Assembly: GCF_008629685.1 (NCBI RefSeq) | Contig: NZ_VWSF01000002.1 | Coordinates: 186,001-250,000, forward strand | DNA: 64,000 nucleotides | Origin: Adhaeribacter rhizoryzae | GTDB taxonomy: Bacteria > Bacteroidota > Bacteroidia > Cytophagales > Hymenobacteraceae | Direction of reading: 5' to 3' | Shown: positions 17,848-25,541 of the stretch, piece after piece | Numbering within the stretch: the first letter of the stretch is position 1 | How the letters are laid out: the number at the start of each line of letters is the position of its first letter | Made by a program: the position numbers and the translations under genes | Notes under the pieces: generated by a model | Databases searched by the model: none | Seen by the model: the letters and a program-made list of their open reading frames with translations, nothing else | Told to the model about the DNA's origin: nothing

Positions 17848-18827
17848 TGAAAATATTAATTCTGCGTTTTTCTTCTATTGGCGATATTGTATTAACCACG
17901 CCCGTTGTCCGGGCAATAAAACAACAAGTGCCCGGCGCGCAGGTACATTATTGTACCAAACCGCAGTTTAAAGCCATCGTTGCGCACAATCCTTACATAG
18001 ATAAAATACATTACCTGCCCGAAAAGCTGAACGATTTAGTAGCCGAGTTAAAGGCCGAGAAATTTGACTACATTGTAGATTTACACAATAACTTGCGTAC
18101 CCGTTTAATTAGGGCTAAACTAAGCGTACCGGCCAAAGGCTTCGATAAATTAAATATTTGGAAGTGGCTGCTGGTAAACTTAAAAATAAACCGGCTGCCC
18201 AAAGTTCACATTGTAGATAGGTACTTGGCTGCGGCCGCTAAATTAGGCATTAAGAACGATGGCCTGGGGTTAGATTATTTTATTCCGGCTGCGGATGAAG
18301 TTGATTTAAGTTCGTTGCCGGAAAGTCACCAAAAAGGTTACGTAGCGTTTGCCATTGGCGCCCAGCACGCCACCAAGCGCTTACCCCTGGAGCGCCTGCT
18401 AGAACTCTGCGAAAAAATTAACCGGCCTATTATATTACTAGGCGGCAAAGAAGATGCTACCACCGGCGAAGAAATCCAGAGATATTTTCAAAACCGAACA
18501 ACGAATAACGAAAGACGAACAACGATCTACAACGCCTGCGGGAAATATAATTTAAACCAATCGGCCTCTTTGGTGCGGCAAGCCGAAGTAGTTTTTAGCC
18601 ACGATACCGGGCTGATGCACATTGCGGCCGCTTTCAAGAAAAAAATATTCAGCATTTGGGGCAATACCGTACCCGAATTTGGCATGTACCCGTACCGCAC
18701 CGATTTTACGGTGCTGGAAAACCGGAATATTTTATGCCGGCCTTGTTCTAAAATTGGTTATGCAGCTTGTCCGCAGGGCCACTTTAAATGTATGCGCGAA
18801 ATTAAGTTTGAGTTTACTTTGCCCTGA
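17847..18827 (+). CDS. Glycosyltransferase family 9 (heptosyltransferase-like)
   Basis: A GT-B enzyme of the ADP-heptose:LPS heptosyltransferase family, 326 residues. The N-terminal signature is ILRFSSIGDIVLTTPVVRAIK (3-23 region), and the C-terminal donor site has FSHDTGLMHIAAAFKKK near 250-266 with the invariant DTG. Its ATG overlaps the PolX-like stop by one base (TGATG), so translation is coupled. It ends at a bidirectional terminator. A run of four heptanucleotide repeats is embedded in frame and encodes RTTNNERRTT at 217-226, in the loop before YNACGKYNL. Whether the organism adds heptose or another sugar to its lipid A core is not known. Confidence 0.9.
   Translation: MKILILRFSSIGDIVLTTPVVRAIKQQVPGAQVHYCTKPQFKAIVAHNPYIDKIHYLPEKLNDLVAELKAEKFDYIVDLHNNLRTRLIRAKLSVPAKGFDKLNIWKWLLVNLKINRLPKVHIVDRYLAAAAKLGIKNDGLGLDYFIPAADEVDLSSLPESHQKGYVAFAIGAQHATKRLPLERLLELCEKINRPIILLGGKEDATTGEEIQRYFQNRTTNNERRTTIYNACGKYNLNQSASLVRQAEVVFSHDTGLMHIAAAFKKKIFSIWGNTVPEFGMYPYRTDFTVLENRNILCRPCSKIGYAACPQGHFKCMREIKFEFTLP
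18495..18525. repeat. In-frame heptanucleotide repeat inside the GT9 gene
   Basis: Units CGAACAA, CGAATAA, CGAAAGA, CGAACAA and a partial CGA follow one another within the coding sequence and encode a polar RTTNNERRTT loop. The seven-base period matches the other short tandem repeats of this window. Confidence 0.6.
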
Positions 18828-18876
18828 TTTTTGAAAATATTTAGTTCAGGGGTACTGTTATAAAATATTTTAAAAT

Positions 18877-18910
18877 AAAAACGCCGCTGGTTTGTGCCAG
18901 CGGCGTTTTT
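18877..18910. terminator. Bidirectional terminator between GT9 and serS
   Basis: The stem ACGCCGCTGG / CCAGCGGCGT has a TTTGTG loop, with A's on the left and T's on the right, so it can stop transcription from both convergent genes. Confidence 0.92.
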
Positions 18911-18940
18911 ATTTTAAGATGACTATGAATATTTTTTAAA

Positions 18941-20212
18941 TTATATCCTATCAAATCCGCAGTAAGAATGCAACACTTGGGGCAGGTTAATGCCCTCTGG
19001 GGTTTGGTTGTTTTCCAGAATAGCGGCTACAATACGGGGCAAAGCCAGTGCACTGCCGTTCAAGGTATGCAATAACTGTGTTTTACCGTTTTCGCCTTTG
19101 TAACGCAACTTTAAACGGTTGGCCTGGTAGGTTTCGAAATTGCTGCAGGAGCTAACTTCCAGCCAGCGTTTTTGGGCCGCCGAATAAACCTCCATGTCGT
19201 AGGTTATAGCCGAGGTAAAGCTCATGTCGCCGCCGCACAACCGTAATACCCGGTAAGGTAATTCCAGTTTTTGCAGCAAGCCTTGTATGTGCTGGCTCAT
19301 TTGTTCCAGCGCCTCATACGATTTTTCCGGCTCCTGAATCTGCACAATTTCTACTTTATCGAACTGGTGCAAGCGGTTCAGGCCGCGCACATCTGCGCCC
19401 CACGAACCAGCTTCGCGCCGAAAGCACGGCGTATAACCGGCATTTTTAATGGGTAGCTGCTCGCGCGGAATTATTTCGTCGCGGTACATATTTGTAATTG
19501 GTACCTCGGCGGTTGGTATCAGGTAATAATTATCGGCGGTGGCGTGGTACATCTGCCCGTCTTTATCGGGTAACTGGCCGGTGCCATAGCCCGATGCTTC
19601 GTTTACCAAAATAGGTGGTTGCACCTCGGCGTAACCCGCTTTGGTGGCTTCATCCAGGAAAAAATTAATTAAAGCTCTTTGCAAACGGGCCCCTTTGTTT
19701 TTGTAAACCGGAAAGCCAGCCCCGGTAATTTTATTGCCCAGTTCAAAGTCGATAATATCGTATTTTTTAATCAACTCCCAGTGGGGCAGCGCGGCTTCGG
19801 GTAAATTGGGAATTGAGCCGTGTTCCAATACTACCTCGTTGTCTTCGGGTGTTTTGCCTTCGGGTACGCTGGCGTGGGGCGTATTGGGTAATTTTACGAG
19901 GGCAGCCTGTAAGCTTTCCTCAAGCGAGGAGAGTTCTTCCTGGTGTTGTTTGGCTTTATTCTTTAATTCAGCCGTTTCGGACTTCAGGGTTTCGGCGCCG
20001 GCTTTGTCGCCGCTTTTCATCAGGCCGCCAATTTCGCGGGCCAAGGCGTTGGCCCGGGCCTGTACTTCATCGTGCTCGGCCTGAATCGCGCGCCGGCGTT
20101 GGTCCAGATCCAGAACAGCAGCCACCTCTGCTGCCGCATTTTTATAGTTTTTCTTCAGCAGGCCCGCAATAACCTGGTCGGTTTGTTCTCGTATTACCGC
20201 TATCTGTAACAT
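18941..20212 (-). CDS. serS: Seryl-tRNA synthetase
   Basis: Class II aminoacyl-tRNA synthetase that charges tRNA-Ser (and tRNA-Sec where present) in the cytosol. The 423-residue length is standard. The N-terminal tRNA-binding coiled coil covers about 30-110 (for example AGAETLKSETAELKNKAKQH). The catalytic core shows the serine-specific TAEVPITN segment near 231, motif 2 in FRREAGSWGADVRGLNRLHQF near 270, and motif 3 in GSALALPRIVAAILEN near 385. A TATTTTTG -7 box lies 20 bases upstream of the start. Confidence 0.98.
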   Translation of the reverse strand: MLQIAVIREQTDQVIAGLLKKNYKNAAAEVAAVLDLDQRRRAIQAEHDEVQARANALAREIGGLMKSGDKAGAETLKSETAELKNKAKQHQEELSSLEESLQAALVKLPNTPHASVPEGKTPEDNEVVLEHGSIPNLPEAALPHWELIKKYDIIDFELGNKITGAGFPVYKNKGARLQRALINFFLDEATKAGYAEVQPPILVNEASGYGTGQLPDKDGQMYHATADNYYLIPTAEVPITNMYRDEIIPREQLPIKNAGYTPCFRREAGSWGADVRGLNRLHQFDKVEIVQIQEPEKSYEALEQMSQHIQGLLQKLELPYRVLRLCGGDMSFTSAITYDMEVYSAAQKRWLEVSSCSNFETYQANRLKLRYKGENGKTQLLHTLNGSALALPRIVAAILENNQTPEGINLPQVLHSYCGFDRI

Positions 20213-20233
20213 GGTATAACACTTTTAAGCGTG

Positions 20234-20241
20234 CAAAAATA
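20234..20241 (-). promoter_or_regulatory. Probable -7 box of serS
   Basis: TATTTTTG on the minus strand fits TAnnTTTG and lies about 20 bases before the serS ATG. No clear TTG -33 element was found. Confidence 0.4.
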
Positions 20242-20486
20242 TACTTTTTTATATAGTGCCGCTGCACGCTGAAAATATTAAATAAAAAATTGAAACATTT
20301 TAGATAAAAGTAAGCGTATTATTTGGTAATTAGGTTGCATTACTATAACATTGTAGTGCTATTAATGAACGAACCGTCTTTCCTGGTTCATCCTAAAGAA
20401 CTATAACCACTTTTTCCTGAAACATTCACTCCTGTTGCCTCCTGCAATCCTGTGAAGCAAATAATTTATAACTACCTAATTTCTGT

Positions 20487-22337
20487 ATGTACAATATTGA
20501 AGAATTGAAAGACAGATTGCTTTCAGAACTTAAAGAAATTGCTGAAGAGCTTGGTGTAACCAATTTCAACAAGCTCAGCAAACAAGATTTAATTTACAAA
20601 ATCCTGGATCAGCAGGCGATTACTCCCCCCGAAAAACTGCCCAAAAAATACCGTTCTCCTGCTCGTAAGCCCGAACCCGTAGAAGCTGCGCCCGAACCAG
20701 TAACCGCACCCGTACAAACTTCGGTTGTGTTTAACGATGAACCCCGGATTGCCGAACTCGCGAAAGTTGTAATTACGCCAGATACTCCAGCCGAAGCGCC
20801 CAGCCGCCCGCCGGTTCGCCGACAGCAGGAGCAACGCAGAGATACGAACGAAGCCCGTCCGCCCCGCGAGCCACGTGCTCGGGAACTGCGGGAGCCCCGC
20901 GAAGGCCAGCAAACCCAACAAGTGCCGGCAAGAGAAACGCCACCCGCGCGGGAGCCGCAGCCAAACCGGGAACCACAACCGCCACGGGAGCCGCAACAAG
21001 TACGGGAGCCCCAGCCGCCACAGCAACCCAGAGAAGCCCAACCGCAACCCCGGGAAAATGGCCGGGAGCAAAATCAGCAACCCCGCGAGCAAACCCAGGC
21101 ACCACGCGAAAACCGGGACCCCAATTTTCAGCAGCGCCGGCCTAATCAGCCCCAAAATAATACCAACCAAAGCAATGCCAGTGGCCCATCCGGAGGTCCT
21201 AATGCTGCTACTTTTAAAGAATTTGACGGCATAATTATAAACGAAGGTGTATTGGAGTTAATGCAAGATGGCTACGGCTTCCTGCGTTCTACCTATTATA
21301 ATTATTTGGCCAGTCCCGATGATATTTATGTATCGCCTTCGCAGATTAAATTATTTGCTTTAAAAACCGGCGATACCGTAAAAGGCCAGATTCGCCCGCC
21401 GAAAGAAGGTGAAAAATATTTTGCTTTATTAAAAGTAGAATCGGTAAACGGCCGGACCACCGAAGAGATTCGCGACCGGATTCCGTTCCAGCACTTAACG
21501 CCATTATTCCCGGAAGAGCGCTTAAACCTGAGTACCAAATCTTCACTTTTATCTACCCGTATTCTGGATTTATTTGCCCCAATTGGTAAAGGCCAGCGTG
21601 GTATGATTGTGGCACAGCCTAAAACCGGTAAAACCGTATTATTGCAGGAAATTGCCAACGCTATTTCTGAGAATCACCCGGAAGTTTACCTCATGATTTT
21701 ATTAATTGATGAGCGTCCGGAAGAAGTAACCGATATGTCGCGGAACGTGAAGGCCGAAGTAATTGCTTCTACCTTCGACGAAACCGCCGAGCGCCACGTT
21801 AAAATATCCAGCATTGTATTAGATAAAGCCAAGCGCATGGTAGAGTGCGGGCACGATGTGGTAATTTTATTAGATTCAATAACGCGTTTAGCACGGGCTT
21901 ATAACACCGTAGTACCTAGTTCCGGTAAAATATTATCGGGTGGGGTAGATGCCAATGCGTTGCACAAACCGAAGCGTTTCTTTGGGGCGGCTCGTAACGT
22001 AGAAAATGGTGGTTCTTTAACCATTATTGCCACCGCCCTGATTGATACCGGTTCTAAAATGGATGAGGTAATCTTTGAAGAGTTTAAAGGTACCGGTAAC
22101 ATGGAATTACAACTGGATCGTAAATTGGCTAACCGTCGTATTTATCCGGCTATTGATGTGCCAGCTTCCGGTACCCGTCGCGAAGATTTATTAATGGACA
22201 AAGACGAGCTGAACCGCGTTTGGATTCTGCGCAAGTTTATGTCGGATATGAACTCCGTAGAAGCCATGGAATTCCTGAAAGACCGTATGAAAGGAACCAA
22301 AGACAACGATGAATTCCTGATTTCGATGAATAGCTAA
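20487..22337 (+). CDS. rho: Transcription termination factor Rho with large disordered insert
   Basis: Hexameric RNA helicase that ends transcription. The 616 residues are well above the usual 420 or so. Residues 1-45 form the SAP-like N-terminal Rho domain. Residues about 55-245 are a low-complexity insert made mostly of Pro, Arg, Glu and Gln with repeated REPQ/PREP units. The cold-shock-like RNA-binding domain starts near 246 ([15 protein letters not shown]). The ATPase core has Walker A PKTGKT at 378-383 and the Q/R-loop region near 500-530. Such inserts are known in Bacteroidota Rho, where in Bacteroides thetaiotaomicron they promote condensate formation. The gene is single and ends at a clear terminator. 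Confidence 0.97.
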   Translation: MYNIEELKDRLLSELKEIAEELGVTNFNKLSKQDLIYKILDQQAITPPEKLPKKYRSPARKPEPVEAAPEPVTAPVQTSVVFNDEPRIAELAKVVITPDTPAEAPSRPPVRRQQEQRRDTNEARPPREPRARELREPREGQQTQQVPARETPPAREPQPNREPQPPREPQQVREPQPPQQPREAQPQPRENGREQNQQPREQTQAPRENRDPNFQQRRPNQPQNNTNQSNASGPSGGPNAATFKEFDGIIINEGVLELMQDGYGFLRSTYYNYLASPDDIYVSPSQIKLFALKTGDTVKGQIRPPKEGEKYFALLKVESVNGRTTEEIRDRIPFQHLTPLFPEERLNLSTKSSLLSTRILDLFAPIGKGQRGMIVAQPKTGKTVLLQEIANAISENHPEVYLMILLIDERPEEVTDMSRNVKAEVIASTFDETAERHVKISSIVLDKAKRMVECGHDVVILLDSITRLARAYNTVVPSSGKILSGGVDANALHKPKRFFGAARNVENGGSLTIIATALIDTGSKMDEVIFEEFKGTGNMELQLDRKLANRRIYPAIDVPASGTRREDLLMDKDELNRVWILRKFMSDMNSVEAMEFLKDRMKGTKDNDEFLISMNS

Positions 22338-22368
22338 TATTTTACAATATTAATTATAATATATGAGA

Positions 22369-22402
22369 GGCCCGGTTACAGCAATGTAGCCGGGCTTTTT
22401 TA
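22369..22402 (+). terminator. Rho-independent terminator after rho
   Basis: The stem GCCCGGTTAC / GTAGCCGGGC, with a short loop, is followed by a run of six T's on the plus strand, 32 bases past the rho stop codon. Confidence 0.88.
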
Positions 22403-22489
22403 TTCAATTTTTATCTGGTTGGTTGCTGATGTTCAGGCAAAAGTTTAAATATTGTATGTTTAAGAAACCCATCCGTGTCACTTTTTCTA

Positions 22490-22543
22490 GCGCGGAAGTT
22501 ACTTCCGTGCTCAATTTGAAAGGCACGGAAGTAACTTCCGCGC
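22490..22543. repeat. Nested palindrome (family D)
   Basis: Two perfect 20-bp inverted arms (22490-22509 and 22524-22543) are separated by 14 bases. Each arm is itself a near-palindrome, GGAAGTTACTTCC. A hairpin of this kind is typical of REP-like or MITE elements. It lies in the convergent gap between rho and the UbiA gene, next to the family A element; an apparent 104-codon frame across both is only a by-product of the palindromes. Confidence 0.65.
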
Positions 22544-22587
22544 CATAGTGAAAACTTTAATATTAAAGGTTTAAGTATCCCATACAT

Positions 22588-22642
22588 GTCATTCAGGAGG
22601 AAACTATTTGGCTCCTTGCTAAATAGTTTCCTCCTGAATGAC
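22588..22642. repeat. Palindromic element, family A, copy 1
   Basis: Perfect 22-bp inverted arms, beginning GTCATTCAGGAGG and ending CCTCCTGAATGAC, enclose an 11-base loop. Related copies occur near 27965, 42189 and 54091. It lies between the convergent rho and UbiA genes. Confidence 0.75.
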
Positions 22643-22750
22643 AATAGTGGAGACCATAGCCTTATAAATGATATATAGATAATATTCTTTATACATGATA
22701 TATAGATAATATTGCGCAATACCAATTAGTTATTAGTTTTTGTAAGAAGC

Positions 22751-23605
22751 CTAAAATATTATCATCAGCATAAAAGCCAGGCTGATGGAAAGCGAGGAGA
22801 TTTTATTCATCAGCATGGTATTTTCGAAATTAGCCTCAGCCCGGTTTTGTCTTACGCGCCAGAACCATCGGTTAAAGAAAAAAACAACCGGACCGGTACA
22901 AAGCAAAAATATAAGAATATTAATCTCCTGGTGGGTGTTTAAATAAGCGAAAATTAATAAGCCGGTACCCAGCAATAAACTAATGCCGGAAAACAAAAAA
23001 GTGCCTTGTATGCCTAATAATAAACTGATTGTTTTATCGCCCCGGCGGGCATCTTCGGTGTGCTGGTAAACCTGGGTAAGCGGGTAAGAGCCACATAAAA
23101 ATAAAGAGCTAACAGTCGCAAATATTAAATTAGTAGAACTGGTAATTTGTGCCACATTAACGCCAATGCCCAACTGCACCATTAAAAAAGTAAAAGCGCC
23201 CTGAAAGAATATTACTACCAGCGTGCTGATGAAAGGATATTTTTTTAAGCGAATTTTATCGTAACTATAAGCTTTGGAAACCAGCAGGTAAACTGTAATG
23301 CAAACAGCAAAAGGCACCGAAATAAACAAAGCTCCCAGAATAGCCAATCCATCGAACAACGAAACCAGCCAGAAAAGGCTTTTATTAACCTTGGGTGGGT
23401 GTTTTAGGCCGCCAATGCTGCTTTCATCGCGATCGAAGTAACAGTTGTAACCGTTGCTGGCCGGGTACACGAATAAGTGAATAATTACAAAAACCGCTAC
23501 TGCTTTTGCTACCGAGTAATCCGTAACCACGCTCAAAGCAAACCAGAATACCGGCATCAGGTACACCGAAAAGGGTATTCGCATTAATTTTAGCGCATCA
23601 CGCAT
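22751..23605 (-). CDS. UbiA family prenyltransferase
   Basis: An integral membrane enzyme that transfers a polyprenyl group to an aromatic or other acceptor. The 284-residue protein has about eight hydrophobic segments. The two Asp-rich prenyl-diphosphate/Mg motifs are present: NCYFDRD at 54-60 (NxxxDxD form) and HTEDARRGDKT near 185. Length is typical for UbiA/MenA relatives. A methyltransferase on the same strand (24521-25303) would be a natural partner, as prenylation and methylation often act in series, but a small foreign-looking two-gene island now lies between them. Acceptor unknown; ubiquinone-type, menaquinone-type and natural-product roles all remain possible. Confidence 0.88.
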   Translation of the reverse strand: MRDALKLMRIPFSVYLMPVFWFALSVVTDYSVAKAVAVFVIIHLFVYPASNGYNCYFDRDESSIGGLKHPPKVNKSLFWLVSLFDGLAILGALFISVPFAVCITVYLLVSKAYSYDKIRLKKYPFISTLVVIFFQGAFTFLMVQLGIGVNVAQITSSTNLIFATVSSLFLCGSYPLTQVYQHTEDARRGDKTISLLLGIQGTFLFSGISLLLGTGLLIFAYLNTHQEINILIFLLCTGPVVFFFNRWFWRVRQNRAEANFENTMLMNKISSLSISLAFMLMIIF

Positions 23606-23608
23606 ATA

Positions 23609-23645
23609 CAGTAAACAGTTATCAGTTATCAGTAAACAGTTATCA
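23609..23645 (-). repeat. Heptad repeat array, left copy
   Basis: On the minus strand this reads as alternating CTGATAA and CTGTTTA heptads, the same unit as the array at 24429-24524 but in the opposite orientation. It begins just before the ATG of the UbiA gene and forms the left border of the two-gene island. Confidence 0.7.
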
Positions 23646-23829
23646 ATATTAGCGATTTTTAAAATAATGTGGGATGAAGAAGCTTTAAAGCTTTCATCAG
23701 TTTGAATTTTCAGGCAGCATAAATTCCTCTAATCAGAGCCAAGTAAGTACTACAACTTATTGTTAGCTGATAATCAATTACTTATAATAGGACGCTGCTC
23801 TGGCAGATATTAATGCGCTTTAGCTTGGG

Positions 23830-24096
23830 TTAAGCATTTGTTTTTCTTTTTAATACTTCAATTGCGTCAAATTCAACATGCTTATTTAGTCTTATGTTTA
23901 GTTCTTCTTCACACTGTTTAGATGCTAACTCATTATTCACCAACGCTAAATCTTGTAAAATGCTCACAATTAATTCCCATTCTCCTTTCTGGAAGTATTC
24001 TTTTTCATGACTTGTGCTACAACGGGCGAACCCATCATCGTCACCAAGGTACTTATCAAATATTCTAACATGTTCTTTGGTTATCAATTGCATCAT
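23830..24096 (-). CDS. Small hypothetical protein (island gene 2)
   Basis: Unrecognised. I start at the ATG at 24096 (88 residues) because it overlaps the stop codon of the preceding gene as ATGA, the usual sign of translational coupling; an ATG 11 codons upstream is possible. The product is acidic in its N-terminal part (FDKYLGDDDGF) and helical in the rest (EWELIVSILQDLALVNNELASKQ). It has no signal peptide. Its DNA is visibly more AT-rich than the flanking genes. Size, pairing and composition would fit an immunity- or antitoxin-like protein, but that is inference only. Confidence 0.65.
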   Translation of the reverse strand: MMQLITKEHVRIFDKYLGDDDGFARCSTSHEKEYFQKGEWELIVSILQDLALVNNELASKQCEEELNIRLNKHVEFDAIEVLKRKTNA

Positions 24097-24386
24097 ATTT
24101 GATTTAATTGACTTTCTGTAGTAAAACAATCAAAGCAAACAAACACATGGATCGCACAGCAATCAGCTAAATCATACTTGTCCCCAATAGAATCAATTTG
24201 TGCATAGAAAGTCATTCTTTCACCACAATCTTTACAGTTTGGATAATCTTCTATATTCAATCCGTCTGGTTTCCCGCCAAGCTTATGGCGTGTTCCAGCC
24301 TCATCATTCCATTGATAACCGACGGCCTTCTTTGCTTCTTCAGTGTCTGGATTTGTTTTTAATTTAATTTCTGGAATTTCTTTCAT
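24093..24386 (-). CDS. Small putative zinc-ribbon protein (island gene 1)
   Basis: A 97-residue soluble protein with paired cysteines: CKDCGERM near 51-58 and CFDCF near 84-88, plus a CC at about 76. The order HKLGGKPDGL, then the CxxCG...MTFYAQIDS segment, then VFVCFDCF, resembles the C-terminal part of DUF1963/YwqG-like proteins as I remember them; this is tentative. The stop codon overlaps the ATG of the next gene. Both genes are AT-rich, differ in codon use from their neighbours, and are bracketed by inverted heptad-repeat arrays, which suggests they arrived together. Confidence 0.68.
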   Translation of the reverse strand: MKEIPEIKLKTNPDTEEAKKAVGYQWNDEAGTRHKLGGKPDGLNIEDYPNCKDCGERMTFYAQIDSIGDKYDLADCCAIHVFVCFDCFTTESQLNQI

Positions 24387-24428
24387 AACTCACAATTGAG
24401 CGTAACTAATAACTGTTTACTGCTGATT

Positions 24429-24524
24429 GTTAACTGATAACTGATAACTGTTTACTGATAACTGTTTACTGATAACTGTTTACTGATAACTGTTTTCTGA
24501 TAACTAATTACTAATAACTGTTAA
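24429..24524. repeat. Heptad repeat array, right copy
   Basis: Six 14-bp units in tandem from 24441 to 24524; the first three are exact CTGATAACTGTTTA, and the last ones degenerate. Each unit is two heptads, CTGATAA and CTGTTTA. The array includes the stop codon of the methyltransferase gene at 24521-24523. The same unit occurs inverted at 23609-23645. There are no unique spacers, so it is not a CRISPR. Confidence 0.85.
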
Positions 24525-25303
24525 ACAGGATATCCTATGAGGTAAATAATTTTGAGGCCGGATTTGTGTTTCAACTTGCCGGTTTGCCAGGTATAATTAT
24601 TGGCCGGTATACTGGCGGTAAGTTGCTGTAGGTGCTGCGGGGTATATAGCCGCAAAATAGATACGCAGCCGTCCCAGAGGGTACAAATTGGAATAAGCGG
24701 CACTAAGTACGTAAAAAATAAACGGCTCCACCGGAACGGGCGCATAAACGGAGTAATAAAAAAAAATATTACTGGAAAAAACAGCAGCGCGGCAATAATT
24801 TCGAGGTAACTTTTGCCGGCACCTTCAAAAATGCCAATGGGTACACGCTTTTGGGCAGCATCGGTTAAAATGGAACGTGCTACAGTTGGGTTAAAATGGT
24901 GAAAAGCGGAAAAAATAGTACGGCAACCGGTTAACTCCTCCGGCACATTGGTCGCATCGACGGGCTGCGCAATAAAATTAATGGTACCACCAGATTCTTT
25001 TTCTATTAATTCAAAAGCCGGAATATTCGGGAATTTATCGCTTAAGGTAATATTAACCGGCTGTTGCAGGTGGTTGGCCAGCAGTTGTTGTATGCCTTGT
25101 ATGCCGCCACCACCACCCGAACACAAATCTAAAATGCTGGGCTGCTTACTTTTATGGAATAACTCAGCTAATAAAGGTACAACAGGTTCGTAAACTCCCA
25201 GTTTGCTGATGGAGAACCGTAAAAAATCCATCATGTTTTGCCGCAGAAAGTCCGGAAACCAAGGCTGATCTTCAAATTCAAATAAATGGTATCGTTTCGT
25301 CAC
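24521..25303 (-). CDS. Class I SAM-dependent methyltransferase
   Basis: 260 residues with the SAM-binding motif ILDLCSGGGGGIQGIQ near 57-72 and an acidic strand LSDKFPNIPAFELI after it. A hydrophobic segment near 175-200 (LLFFPVIFFFITPF) suggests contact with the membrane, which suits a lipid-like substrate. It is on the same strand as UbiA and probably belonged to the same transcription unit before the island between them. The stop codon lies inside the heptad repeat array, so the last codons may have been altered by the repeat. Substrate unknown. Confidence 0.8.
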   Translation of the reverse strand: MTKRYHLFEFEDQPWFPDFLRQNMMDFLRFSISKLGVYEPVVPLLAELFHKSKQPSILDLCSGGGGGIQGIQQLLANHLQQPVNITLSDKFPNIPAFELIEKESGGTINFIAQPVDATNVPEELTGCRTIFSAFHHFNPTVARSILTDAAQKRVPIGIFEGAGKSYLEIIAALLFFPVIFFFITPFMRPFRWSRLFFTYLVPLIPICTLWDGCVSILRLYTPQHLQQLTASIPANNYTWQTGKLKHKSGLKIIYLIGYPV

Positions 25304-25478
25304 AAATGGTAAAGGAAAGAATATTTTTAACTTTTTTACGTTTAGAAAGGATGTTTTGGCTTAAAAATATTAGAGATAACTTAATTATTAAGTTCAAATA
25401 TTAAGTTATTAGGATTAGATAATGTAATGGGAACTATTTTATTTAAGCGCATCTTAACTTAAAATAATTCTCATAAGT

Positions 25479-25486
25479 TATATTTG
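25479..25486 (+). promoter_or_regulatory. Promoter -7 box of the class A PBP gene
   Basis: TATATTTG lies 56 bases upstream of the ATG and matches the Bacteroidota -7 consensus. The -33 region is AT-rich without an exact TTG. Confidence 0.5.
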
Positions 25487-25541
25487 TAAAGTTTTAAAGA
25501 GCCGCCCGCCGGGTTGGTTCTTCCAGGTTTAGTTTGCAGGA

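Noticed and set aside
20589-21170. 193-codon minus-strand frame opposite the Rho insert
   Set aside because: An antisense by-product of the low-complexity Pro/Arg codons in rho; the composition is biased and no start signal is seen.
22411-22725. 104-codon minus-strand open frame after rho
   Set aside because: It is produced by reading through two long palindromes (families D and A) and has no protein-like composition or conserved motif.
24429-24524. Tandem repeats considered as a CRISPR array
   Set aside because: The 14-bp units are directly adjacent with no unique spacers, and no cas genes are present.
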